DNA of 56,590 bases, taken from positions 1 to 56,590 of the forward strand of contig SHXW01000016.1 of assembly GCA_009693115.1 (NCBI GenBank). Reading direction: 5' to 3'. Below, piece after piece: positions 34,373 through 42,161 of the stretch; the first letter of the stretch is position 1; the number at the start of each line of letters is the position of its first letter. The notes under the pieces are model-generated. The model was not told where the DNA came from. It saw only the letters and a program-made list of their open reading frames with translations, and did no database searches. Source of the DNA: Dehalococcoidia bacterium. Its GTDB lineage: Bacteria > Chloroflexota > Dehalococcoidia > Lucifugimonadales > Lucifugimonadaceae. Both the position numbers and the translations under genes were made by a program.

Positions 34373-34424
34373 GTGTAGCCCTCCAGTGGGCGCAGTTTAC
34401 GTCACGGCGGTTGTGCCACATGCG

Positions 34425-34464
34425 TTGACCCCGGCGCTGCAGGACTGCTAGGCTCGGCCCCATG
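34425..34464 (+). promoter_or_regulatory. Leaderless promoter of the DtxR-family gene
   Basis: TTGACC at 34425-34430, an 18-base spacer and TAGGCT at 34449-34454 (preceded by TGC, extended -10). Seven bases later comes the ATG at 34462. Transcription should begin at or beside the start codon, so the mRNA would have no ribosome binding site; none is visible. Confidence 0.65.
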
Positions 34465-35247
34465 CCAGAAGATCGCACAGACCTGCCGCGCAATGCCGGT
34501 GGCCGTACATCCGCCGAGCACGCCTCGTCACCAAAGCCCGGCAAGCGCCCACGCGCTGCCGCCGAGCCGCACATGACTCAGGCCATGGAAAATTACCTCC
34601 TGTCGATCTACCTCGTCGAGGAGCAGGGCCAGCGCGTCACGAACCAGCAGCTCGTCGAACAGCTCCGCCGGGTCCCGGCCACCGAGCACCTCGGCACATC
34701 GCTGCCATCGGTCTCCGGGATGCTGCGGCGTATGGACGGGGAGGGCCTCATCCAGGTCGGTGAAAATAGGGACATCGGCCTCACCGCGCACGGCAAGACA
34801 CTCGCCGAAAGCATCATCCGCCGCCATCGTTTGGCCGCGAGGATGATCGTGGACCTCCTCGGCGTGCCTCTCCATATGGTCAACGGCGAGGCGCACCGGC
34901 TTGAACACGCCATGTCGGAAGGTCTGGAGGAGCGCATCAAGGCCGTTCTCGGCAACCCCACCACTGACCCATTCGGCCAGCCCATCCCCGGCGGGGGCTA
35001 CGTCCAGCCAAAGGGTGTCATCACCCTCGATAAGGCACATGCAGGGGCGAGGATGATCGTGGACCGGATCCCCGAGGACGATGAGGCCCTGGTCCAATAC
35101 CTGGCGGACCGGGGAGTCCTGCCGGGTGTGGAGGTCACCGTCGAGGAGGTTGCCCCGTACCGCGGTGTGGCCACTCTGAAAGTTGGCGACCACACCGCCA
35201 TCGTCGGCTACGCCGTCGCCAGCAGGATCCGCGTCAGGCCAGCGTAG
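34462..35247 (+). CDS. DtxR/MntR-family metal-dependent regulator
   Basis: A 261-residue regulator. After a basic, probably disordered N-terminus of 35 residues comes the winged helix (MENYLLSIYLVEEQ, TSLPSVSGMLRRMDGEGLI). The metal-binding dimerisation domain follows (IIRRHRLAARMIVDLLGVPLHMVNGEAHRLEHAMSEGLEERI), then a C-terminal FeoA/SH3-like domain. The Met/Glu/His/His pattern HMVNGEAHRLEH matches iron or manganese regulators. It probably represses metal uptake genes elsewhere. The ATG is taken because it sits at the predicted transcription start; a later ATG at residue 38 would also keep the domain. Confidence 0.88.
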   Translation: MPEDRTDLPRNAGGRTSAEHASSPKPGKRPRAAAEPHMTQAMENYLLSIYLVEEQGQRVTNQQLVEQLRRVPATEHLGTSLPSVSGMLRRMDGEGLIQVGENRDIGLTAHGKTLAESIIRRHRLAARMIVDLLGVPLHMVNGEAHRLEHAMSEGLEERIKAVLGNPTTDPFGQPIPGGGYVQPKGVITLDKAHAGARMIVDRIPEDDEALVQYLADRGVLPGVEVTVEEVAPYRGVATLKVGDHTAIVGYAVASRIRVRPA

Positions 35248-35719
35248 GGCGGGTCTTGGGCGTGGCCATTAGGGCGATCCTTGCCGAGTTTGCATTTGGT
35301 TCGAACACAATGGGCTGGCGCTACAAAAGGGATAACAACGGGCGTCCGAGCGATATAGCGATCTGATCTTCCTGCGTACAGGTGTGTTTCCACCGCAACA
35401 ACGGCAACAAGCAGGCTGTACGCCGCTGCCATTCCTGTGGCCTGAGCATTCTGACACACTCGCAAGCCGGTTCAACCTGGCAGATGGTTACCGGGATGCC
35501 GTGCGTGAGGAAGACGCCAGAAAAGTCGAGGACGGGTGGACGCCGGGGGCGTGACGGCGCCTGCGGTGCCCGCTCATTGCGATGGAGGGGGTTAGGGTGT
35601 CTAACACGCCGTCCCGTATCTCTTTGCCGTGTCTCTCTGTTCCGCCATCGGCGGATCGGGCATGACACGGATCAGGGCAGGATCCCGCTGCTTCGCTCAA
35701 GATGAGGGGGCGCCGATGC
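35248..35719. other. Intergenic region with possible zinc-finger gene remnant
   Basis: No intact gene. A short plus-strand stretch at 35382-35530 encodes CFHRNN...CHSCG, which faintly resembles the zinc-binding N-terminus of rhomboid-type proteins, but has no downstream domain. The remainder, including GAGGGGGTTAGGGTG at about 35586, looks like intergenic repeat material. Confidence 0.3.
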
Positions 35720-36886
35720 CTACCCGCTCTTCACTGGCGCAGCCTTTGCCGCTTCGATCAGGATGTCTGCCACTTCGGCGCGGGTGAACTCGGAAGGCGG
35801 GCGCTGTCCGGCGGCGAGCATCTCGCGCACCTTCGTCCCGCTGAGGTTGATGCGGTCCGTCTCGAGGTGCGGGCAGGTCTTCGCTGTGCCCATGTTGCCG
35901 CAGGCCTTGCAGAAGAATGAGTTCTCGAAGAACATCGGCCGGATGCCGATGGCCGCAGCGTCGAACTCGCCAAAGATCTTCTGGGCGTCATAAGAGCCGT
36001 AATACGTGCCCACTCCGGCGTGGTCCCGACCCACAATGAAGTTGGTGCAGCCGTAGTTCTTGCGGCAGATGGCGTGGAAGATGGCTTCCTTCGGCCCGGC
36101 GTAGCGCATCGAAGCCGGGAAGGTCGAGAGCAAGGTGCGGGTGGCAGGGTAGTACTTTCCAAGGAGGGCGTGGTAGCAGCGCATCCGCACCTCGGCGTCG
36201 GTATCCCCTGCCTTCGTCTCGCCGACGAGCGGGTGAACCATGAGGCCATCAACGAGCTCAAGGGCGCACTTCATGATGTATTCGTGCGCACGGTGGATGG
36301 GATTGCGGGTCTGGAAGCCGACGACCGTGTTCCACCCCTGTTCCTTGAAAAGAGCGCGGGTCTGCGCCGGAGTGCGGTCGGAGTCGGCATAGACGGGTAG
36401 GGGCTGCTGCGCAAAAGCCTTGACCTTGCCGCCGAGGAGCACTTCGCCCTGCTTCATCACAACTGCGACGCCAGGGTGGGCTTCGTCAGTGGTGCGGAAG
36501 ATGTTCTGCGCCTCCTTCGCCTTGTCATAGCCGAACTTGTCTTCAACAGTCAGGCTGCCGAGGATCGCGCCTTCTTGCGTCTTCAAGGCAACCTCAGCGC
36601 CGGGCTTGAGGTGGTCGGCGGTGGCCTTGTCTGTCGAGAGTGTGACCGGGATTGTCCATGGCAGGCCATTCGCGAGGGCGGCGCGTTCGACGACGCCGCG
36701 ATAGTCAGCCGAGTTCATGAAGCCTTCGATGGGCGAGAAGGCACCGATGGAGATCATGCGGAGGTCTGACGTCTCACGAGCGTTCAGAGTGAGCGAGGGG
36801 AGTGAGTGGGCCCGCTTCTTGAGGTCATCTCCCTCGGCGTGGGAAATGATGCGGTCAATGAGTTTTCCGCCGTGAGGTTCGAACAT
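35720..36886 (-). CDS. sat: Sulfate adenylyltransferase (ATP sulfurylase) Sat
   Basis: Makes APS from sulfate and ATP, the substrate of the CysH encoded just upstream. About 388 residues in the homo-oligomeric Sat/MET3 form: QTRNPIHRAHEY (ATP-binding HRAH), GRDHAG, MRYAGPKEA, and a C-terminal zinc-type site FFCKACG...KTCPH. The ATG at 36886 is preceded by AAAGGTGG four bases away. The frame stays open to an ATG at 36937, adding a Cys-rich N-terminus described separately. The gene follows cysH after a 138-188 base gap with a strong hairpin; sat and cysH probably form one operon for assimilatory sulfate reduction. Confidence 0.95.
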   Translation of the reverse strand: MFEPHGGKLIDRIISHAEGDDLKKRAHSLPSLTLNARETSDLRMISIGAFSPIEGFMNSADYRGVVERAALANGLPWTIPVTLSTDKATADHLKPGAEVALKTQEGAILGSLTVEDKFGYDKAKEAQNIFRTTDEAHPGVAVVMKQGEVLLGGKVKAFAQQPLPVYADSDRTPAQTRALFKEQGWNTVVGFQTRNPIHRAHEYIMKCALELVDGLMVHPLVGETKAGDTDAEVRMRCYHALLGKYYPATRTLLSTFPASMRYAGPKEAIFHAICRKNYGCTNFIVGRDHAGVGTYYGSYDAQKIFGEFDAAAIGIRPMFFENSFFCKACGNMGTAKTCPHLETDRINLSGTKVREMLAAGQRPPSEFTRAEVADILIEAAKAAPVKSG

Positions 36887-36937
36887 GCTTCCACCTTTGT
36901 TTGACGAGCAGGGGCACTGCCTACATTGACAGGCCAT
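36887..36937 (-). other. Cys-rich in-frame extension upstream of sat
   Basis: From ATG 36937 the frame reads MACQCRQCPCSSNKGGS and joins sat at its internal ATG without a stop: four Cys codons in the first ten. It may be a true N-terminal metal-binding extension of Sat, or a leader that senses cysteinyl-tRNA. No good ribosome binding site precedes 36937, while one precedes 36886. Confidence 0.45.
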
Positions 36938-37009
36938 GAACGCCGCGGGTGCCCTGAGAGGGCCTGCCCTGAGCGTGGTTGAAGGATTGCGGGAGCGTGG
37001 GGCGTAGTT

Positions 37010-37050
37010 CCCCGCGTGTGAGACTCCTCGGCGTCTCTCGGAACGCGGGG
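37010..37050. promoter_or_regulatory. Strong hairpin between cysH and sat
   Basis: On the minus strand CCCCGCGT pairs with ACGCGGGG around an inner GAGAC/GTCTC stem. It begins 25 bases after the cysH stop and is not followed by a T-run. It may stabilise or separate the cysH and sat parts of the message. Confidence 0.55.
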
Positions 37051-37074
37051 CCGGGGACTGCGTTCAGAATGAAA

Positions 37075-37818
37075 TTAACGATGTGCTGCCTCGACGACGT
37101 GGAGACCGCACTCCTTGGCGTTAGGGTCGCTCTCCCACCACCAGCGGCCTGCGCGCAGGTCTTCACCTGGCTTGATGGCGCGGGTGCACGGGTCGCAGCC
37201 AATGCTGGGGTAGCCCTGGTCGTGGAGGGCGTTGAAGGGGACAGAGTGCTGGTCCACATATTTGCGGACTTGCTCGAAGGACCAGTTGGCGAGAGGGTTG
37301 ATCTTGTAGAGGCCAAAACCCTGGTCCCACTCGACGATACCGATCCTGCCTCGATCCATTCCCTGGTCGCGGCGGAGGCCTGTCACCCAGGCGTCGAGTC
37401 CGGAAAGAGCACGCTTCAGGGGCTCGACCTTGCGGACACCGCAGCACAGTTTCCGGTTGTCGACCCCTTTATAAAAGAGGTTGTAGCCCTTTTCCTGGAC
37501 CATGTTGGTGACGGCCGTCATCTCCGGCAGAAAGACCTCGATATTGGCCTTGTAGCGGAGCTTCGTCTGGTCGATCACGGTGTAGGTTTCGTTGGGCAGG
37601 CGCAAAGTGTCGAGGGTCATGAGGCGGGCCTTTGAGTTGACGCGCCAATACATGTCATAAAGTGCGACGTCTTCGAGGCCGAACGACGACATCTGGGCGA
37701 TGCGAGCGCCGAAGTGCTTGTCAGCCCAGGCGAGCACATCCCCGGGAGGAGTATTTTCGAACCTGGCGTTGATTTGAACGAGTTCGGCGTCGGGGATGCG
37801 TGTCGCTGTGAAGGTCAT
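37075..37818 (-). CDS. cysH: Fe-S adenylylsulfate (APS/PAPS) reductase CysH
   Basis: This 247-residue reductase makes sulfite from APS. It has SSFGLEDVALYDM in place of the usual SFG-EDxV loop, TLDTLRLPNETYTVID, and the two cysteine pairs CCGVRK and GCDPCTR that hold a [4Fe-4S] cluster in APS-specific enzymes. The ECGLH motif near the end carries the catalytic cysteine. No C-terminal thioredoxin domain is present. ATG 37818 has GGAGGA nine bases upstream. Its transcript begins about 230 bases earlier, with a Cys-rich leader ORF and terminator, so expression is probably controlled by cysteine supply. Confidence 0.95.
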   Translation of the reverse strand: MTFTATRIPDAELVQINARFENTPPGDVLAWADKHFGARIAQMSSFGLEDVALYDMYWRVNSKARLMTLDTLRLPNETYTVIDQTKLRYKANIEVFLPEMTAVTNMVQEKGYNLFYKGVDNRKLCCGVRKVEPLKRALSGLDAWVTGLRRDQGMDRGRIGIVEWDQGFGLYKINPLANWSFEQVRKYVDQHSVPFNALHDQGYPSIGCDPCTRAIKPGEDLRAGRWWWESDPNAKECGLHVVEAAHR

Positions 37819-37921
37819 GGTGTCGGTTCCTCCAGATAGTCTGAACTCGCGGGTGCGGGGGTTGCCTGTTTCAAATGAGCAGTACTTGCCCTTCGTGCGC
37901 CTGTTTCTTTGTTCCTTCAAC

Positions 37922-37956
37922 AAAAAAAGCCCCCAGGGCACATAGCCGCAGGGGGC
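37922..37956 (-). terminator. Attenuator terminator in the cysH leader
   Basis: On the minus strand GCCCCC (37956-37951) pairs with GGGGGC (37934-37929), with an inner GGC/GCC hairpin, followed by seven T. It lies 103 bases before the cysH ATG and four bases after the leader ORF stop. Its right half, TGTGCCCTGGG (37942-37932), can instead pair with CCCAGGCACA (37984-37975) over ten base pairs with one bulge. Confidence 0.85.
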
Positions 37957-37960
37957 GAAT

Positions 37961-38044
37961 TCAGGCGTCCGTTGTGTGCCTGGGCTGCACCTCTCCGGTA
38001 GTGGGCACAGTGCAACAATGGCACTTGGACGGTGAAGTCCGCAT
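37961..38044 (-). CDS. Cys-rich leader peptide of the cysH-sat operon
   Basis: A 27-codon ORF (ATG 38044, TGA 37961-37963) encodes a peptide with K-C-H-C-C at residues 7-11. The ATG lies ten bases after the -10 box, so the message is nearly leaderless, and no ribosome binding site is seen. The Cys codons immediately precede segment 1 (TGTGCC, 38009-38004), which can pair with segment 2 (GGCACA, 37980-37975); segment 2 can alternatively pair with the terminator. A ribosome stalled at the Cys codons would cover segment 1 and favour the antiterminator. This is inferred from sequence; the peptide itself is unlikely to have another role. Confidence 0.65.
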   Translation of the reverse strand: MRTSPSKCHCCTVPTTGEVQPRHTTDA

Positions 38045-38054
38045 ACAGCCAAAA

Positions 38055-38063
38055 AGTATAGCA
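38055..38063 (-). promoter_or_regulatory. Extended -10 promoter of the cysH leader
   Basis: TGC-TATACT on the minus strand, with no good -35. The expected start is at about 38047-38049, three to five bases before the leader ATG at 38044. Confidence 0.6.
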
Positions 38064-38464
38064 CCGGGGTTCGCCGGGACGTGCCGCCCGGCGGGTGTGT
38101 GCGGCCTGTACCCTCCGGACGGCGTGACACATACGGTGACAGGCGGCGTCTGGTCAGGACAGGGCAGAATCCACCCCTCTGGTATCCCTCGCCCTCCGGG
38201 TCTGGAGCAACGGTGATCAGGCCAGGTTGAACTTGTCTTGTATTAGCATCTGGCCCGATCTAGGGGTCACTCAGGCCAGCCCCCGAACATTTGGTGGGAA
38301 TGCCCGGAGAGAGGGTGGGATCTGAATGTGCCTTCCCAATTTCTGTGTAGCCTAGACCACCAGAGAGTGAAACTACGATGGGCAATCAACTGTCAAGGCA
38401 AAGGGAACTGAAAACATTCAAGATGACACGCGCAAGTTCAGTACTACAGATGCTTGGAGGCTGA

Positions 38465-39244
38465 ATGGCTCAGAGGTTTTCTGGCAAGGTGGCGATAGTG
38501 ACCGGTGCGGCGTCAGGGATAGGTCGTGCGGTCGCGCTCGCTCTCGCGGGCGAGGGTGCGGCGGTGACTCTCACTGACGTTGACCGTGCGCGGGGTGAGG
38601 CAGCGTTGACAGATGCCGTGGCGCAGGGGGCAAGGGCGATCTTCATCGAGGCTGATGTGTCAAAGGCGGATCACGCGAGCCGGATAGTGGACCAGACCGT
38701 CGCTGCGTTCGGTGGCGTCGATTTGCTGGTGAACAATGCCGGCGTCGAGTTGGTTTCGCCGCTAGCGGAGACGTCGGAGGCGGACTGGGACCGCGTGCTT
38801 GGCGTAAACCTTAAAGGCGCGTTCCTGTGCTCGAAAGCGGCGATTCCGGAGATGGTGAAGCGTGGCGGTGGAGCAGTAGTGAACGTGGCTTCGATTGCGG
38901 GAAAGAGGGCGCCGAGGCGGTCAACGGCGTATGTAGTGTCGAAGGCCGGGCTGATAGCGCTCACGCAATCGGCGGCGGGGGACTATGCGAAGGACGGGGT
39001 CAGGGTGAACTGCGTTGCGCCGGGGATGACGGACACGCCAATGCTGCGGCGGTCGGCGGAGGCGGTCTCTCCAGCGGAGCCGCAGGCTGTGTATCAGGAG
39101 TGGGCGAAGGGCCTGCCGCTGGGCCGTCCGGGATCTGCGGAGGAGGTGGCGGCGGCGGTGTTGTTTCTGGCCTCGGCGGAGGCGTCATTCATCACGGGCG
39201 TGACGCTGGATGTGGATGGCGGGAGTATGTCCACCCTGACATAG
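38465..39244 (+). CDS. Short-chain dehydrogenase/reductase
   Basis: A 259-residue classical SDR: cofactor loop TGAASGIG, acidic residue TDVDR (NAD preference likely), NNAGVE, catalytic Ser in NVASIAG and YVVSK (Tyr, Lys), and the C-terminal GVTLDVDGG. FabG-like; it oxidises or reduces an unidentified alcohol or ketone. GGAGG lies five bases before the ATG. The 159-base gap to the aminotransferase leaves co-transcription possible. Confidence 0.9.
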   Translation: MAQRFSGKVAIVTGAASGIGRAVALALAGEGAAVTLTDVDRARGEAALTDAVAQGARAIFIEADVSKADHASRIVDQTVAAFGGVDLLVNNAGVELVSPLAETSEADWDRVLGVNLKGAFLCSKAAIPEMVKRGGGAVVNVASIAGKRAPRRSTAYVVSKAGLIALTQSAAGDYAKDGVRVNCVAPGMTDTPMLRRSAEAVSPAEPQAVYQEWAKGLPLGRPGSAEEVAAAVLFLASAEASFITGVTLDVDGGSMSTLT

Positions 39245-39403
39245 CAGAGGGGTTGTGCCGTGGGTGCAACACCGAGCTAGACCGATGGGTTTGGCGCACG
39301 ATAAGATTGGCGGGATCCGCAAGCATCGGACTCTCGGCCCCCTCATTCGGACAATTAACGCCCTGATGGTTCCCTTCGCAGCCGAAGGGCCTTGGAGAAG
39401 CAG

Positions 39404-40789
39404 ATGGCAACAGCTACGAAGCCGCCGCAGTTCACTGGCGAGCAGATCGAAGAACTTCAGACCACCGCGGCCGAGCATATGTTCATGCACGGCTCCCAGA
39501 CAAATGACTGGAAGGGTGACCTGAAGATATTTGTGAAGGGTGAGGGTTGCTGGGTCACGGACATGCAGGGCAACCGTGTGCTGGATGGTATGGGCGGCCT
39601 GTGGTACAAGGCTGCGGGCTACGGCCGCAAAGAAATAGCGGACGCGATGTATCAGCAGGCACTGGCCATAGAGTCACCACCCGCGCCTGGGGCATGTGTG
39701 CCAACAATCCAGCTTTCAGGCAAGATCGCAGAACTCTACCCTGACCACCACTGCCGCACATTCTTCGTCTCGGGGGGGTCGGAGGCAGTCGAGACGGCAG
39801 TGAAGATGGCGAAGAAGCACCAGCAGTTGAAGGGCAAGGGCGGCGCTTACAAGGTGATTTCGCGCCGCAACTCGTACCACGGCTCGACGGCAATGGCTGT
39901 CAGCCTGGGCAAGGCGTCTTATGCCGACTCCGTTGGTCCGGATATGCCGGGCGCCATGTGGGTGACGAACTGGAACTCGTACCGCCTTCCCTACGCGGGC
40001 GACCCGGTGGACGCGGCCGTGAAGTGTGCCAACGAGTTCGAGGCTGTGATCTTGCACCAGGGGCCGGACACGGTGGCGGCGATCATCGCAGAACCGATTT
40101 CGACGGCCTCTGGCATCCAGGTGCCGCCGGCCGAGTACTGGCAGAGGCTGCGGGAGATAGCGACGAAGTATGACGTGGTCCTCATAGCGGACGAGGTGAT
40201 CACGGGGTTCGGGCGTCTCGGCACGTATTTCGGCCCTGAGAACTGGGGTGTGCAGCCGGACCTGACGGTGGTGGCGAAGGCGCTTACGAGCGGGTATGCC
40301 CCGCTGGGCGGGGTGATCGCGACGAAGAAGGTCGCGGATGTGTTTCTCGGTGGGGAGCGCGAGACGTTCAAGCATCTGATTACGTTCGGCGGACACCCGG
40401 TGGCCGCTGCGGCCGGACTCGCCAACCTGAAGATATTCGAACGAGAAGACCTCGTTGGGAACTCGAGGCGCATGGGCACTTACCTGTACGAGAGGCTGCA
40501 GGACCTGAAGAAGCACAAGATCGTAGGCGACGTGCGCGGTGGCCTGGGGCTGTTGGCTGTGGTGGAACTTGTGCAGGACCGAGCGTCCAAGAAGCCGTTC
40601 CCTAAGGAGGCTGGCTTGGGCAAAAAGCTGCCGAAGATGCTCTACGACCGCAAACTGGTTACTTTCCGAGCCGCGGACCTCATCGCGATGTGTCCGCCAC
40701 TCTCCATCAATAGGTCAGAGGTTGACTTCATAGTGGATGCGCTGGACGACGCGATCGGGAAGTTGCAGAAGGAACTTGCCGTCACCTAG
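39404..40789 (+). CDS. Class III (omega) aminotransferase
   Basis: A 461-residue PLP enzyme of the ornithine/beta-alanine:pyruvate group. Seen: GLWYKAAGYGRKEI, the phosphate-binding GGSEAVETAVKMAKK, SRRNSYHGSTAMAVSLG, the PLP-pairing ADEVITGFGRLG and the lysine region VAKALTSGYAPLGGVI. It transfers amino groups from an omega-amino acid or amine to a 2-oxo acid. ATG 39404 has GGAG six bases upstream; a TTG at 39392 is in frame. The exact substrate is not determined. Confidence 0.92.
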   Translation: MATATKPPQFTGEQIEELQTTAAEHMFMHGSQTNDWKGDLKIFVKGEGCWVTDMQGNRVLDGMGGLWYKAAGYGRKEIADAMYQQALAIESPPAPGACVPTIQLSGKIAELYPDHHCRTFFVSGGSEAVETAVKMAKKHQQLKGKGGAYKVISRRNSYHGSTAMAVSLGKASYADSVGPDMPGAMWVTNWNSYRLPYAGDPVDAAVKCANEFEAVILHQGPDTVAAIIAEPISTASGIQVPPAEYWQRLREIATKYDVVLIADEVITGFGRLGTYFGPENWGVQPDLTVVAKALTSGYAPLGGVIATKKVADVFLGGERETFKHLITFGGHPVAAAAGLANLKIFEREDLVGNSRRMGTYLYERLQDLKKHKIVGDVRGGLGLLAVVELVQDRASKKPFPKEAGLGKKLPKMLYDRKLVTFRAADLIAMCPPLSINRSEVDFIVDALDDAIGKLQKELAVT

Positions 40790-40934
40790 ATGCGGTCTGG
40801 AAAAGAGGACATTCCCCTTGTTCGAGGGGCAAAATGTTCTGAAAGAGATCCGCGCTCAGGCGAGCCGGTCGAGACTTTGGGGTAGGGAACGGTCATGCTA
40901 CTTTTCGGAGCAGTGGAGACAGACGGCGACAATC

Positions 40935-40943
40935 TGGTATAGT
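40935..40943 (+). promoter_or_regulatory. Extended -10 promoter candidate upstream of the Opp ATPases
   Basis: TGG-TATAGT, 153 bases before the ATG at 41097. No clear -35. The rest of 40790-41096 shows no gene. Confidence 0.4.
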
Positions 40944-41096
40944 GCGGCGCGACCCTGGGCCTGCCTGCAATCAGGTGTGCTTGAGGGTGATTAGAATGTG
41001 GCTGCCGTGCGTGCTCGAATATTCTTTGGAACGCGCGGAAACGCCCGATGCACTTCGGGTGTGCCGACACCGGGTCAGTTAGGCCAGGAGCCGGGA

Positions 41097-42155
41097 ATGC
41101 AACAGGCTACAAAGACTCCACCCGCCGCGACGCAGACAAACGGTCATGACGGGTTCGGAAAGACGAATATCCGCGAAGAAGTGGTGCTTGACGTCAAGGA
41201 CTTGCGCACTTACTTCACCACGCGCTGGGGCACGGTCAAGGCCGTGGACGGCGTGAGCTACTTCGTCCGCAAGGGCGAAACGCTAGGTGTAGTCGGCGAG
41301 TCCGGGTCGGGCAAATCGGTCACGGCACTTTCGATCATGCGCCTCATCCCTTCGCCGCCAGGCCACATCGTGGGCGGAGAAGTGTTGTTGAACGGCCGCG
41401 ACATACTGCAGCTGCCTGAGAAGGATATGACGAAGGTCCGGGGCGGCGAGATCGCGATGATCCTGCAGGACCCCATGACGGCACTAAACCCTGTGTTCAC
41501 GATAGAGAACCAGGTCGGCGAGGCCATCGCCATCCACCAGAACCTTAAGGGCAAGGCCCTTTGGGAGAAGGTGGTGGACGCGCTGAAGAAGGTGCGTATC
41601 CCGGCCCCGGAGCAGCGGGCAAAGGACTATCCGCACCAGCTATCCGGGGGAATGCGCCAGCGCGTCGTGGGTGCGATAGGCATTTCATCGAACCCAGGCG
41701 TGATTATCGCCGACGAGCCGACGACGTCTCTTGACGTGACAATTCAGGCTGCCTATCTCCGCCTGCTGAAGCAGATTCAGGCGGAAGAAGGCGTGGCGAT
41801 CATTTTCATCACGCACGACTTTGGCATCGTTGCGAAGATGTGCGACCGGGTGGCCGTGATGTATGCGGGCCGGATCGTCGAAACGGGTGATGTGAGATCA
41901 ATATTCAACACGCCCAGGCACCCGTACACGCAGGCCCTGATCGAATCCGTGCCGAAGTTGGAGGAGAAGACGGGCCGTCTGCGACAGATTGAGGGCCAGC
42001 CTCCGTTGCTTTACAACCTGCCCGTAGGTTGCCCGTACGCCCCTCGCTGTACCCGTGTGACGGATCGCTGCCGTGAGGAGTACCCGCCGACTGAGATCGA
42101 CGCGGTCAAGACGCACTCTTACAATTGCTGGAACCCTGTGCCGGTGAAGAAGTAG
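41097..42155 (+). CDS. Oligopeptide/dipeptide ABC transporter ATPase, OppD/DppD type
   Basis: A 352-residue ATPase: Walker A GESGSGKS, QDPMTALNPVFTI, signature LSGGMRQR, Walker B IIADEPTTSLDVT, THDFG, and the oligo_HPY C-terminal domain with cysteines CPYAPRC...DRC and a final C that in this family bind an Fe-S cluster or metal. ATG 41097 follows AGGAGCCGGGA. It is followed six bases after its stop by the F-type partner. No permease or binding protein genes are in the window, so the pair works with components encoded elsewhere. Confidence 0.92.
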   Translation: MQQATKTPPAATQTNGHDGFGKTNIREEVVLDVKDLRTYFTTRWGTVKAVDGVSYFVRKGETLGVVGESGSGKSVTALSIMRLIPSPPGHIVGGEVLLNGRDILQLPEKDMTKVRGGEIAMILQDPMTALNPVFTIENQVGEAIAIHQNLKGKALWEKVVDALKKVRIPAPEQRAKDYPHQLSGGMRQRVVGAIGISSNPGVIIADEPTTSLDVTIQAAYLRLLKQIQAEEGVAIIFITHDFGIVAKMCDRVAVMYAGRIVETGDVRSIFNTPRHPYTQALIESVPKLEEKTGRLRQIEGQPPLLYNLPVGCPYAPRCTRVTDRCREEYPPTEIDAVKTHSYNCWNPVPVKK

Positions 42156-42161
42156 AGGTCC

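Noticed and set aside
35382-35530. Zinc-finger gene fragment (rhomboid-type N-terminus)
   Set aside because: Only one C-x2-H / C-x2-C-G set is visible, with no following membrane domain and no ribosome binding site; similarity is too weak to call a pseudogene.
36550-38060. Dissimilatory sulfate metabolism
   Set aside because: No aprAB, dsr or qmo genes accompany sat; the CysH with CC...CxxC and ECGLH indicates the assimilatory route.
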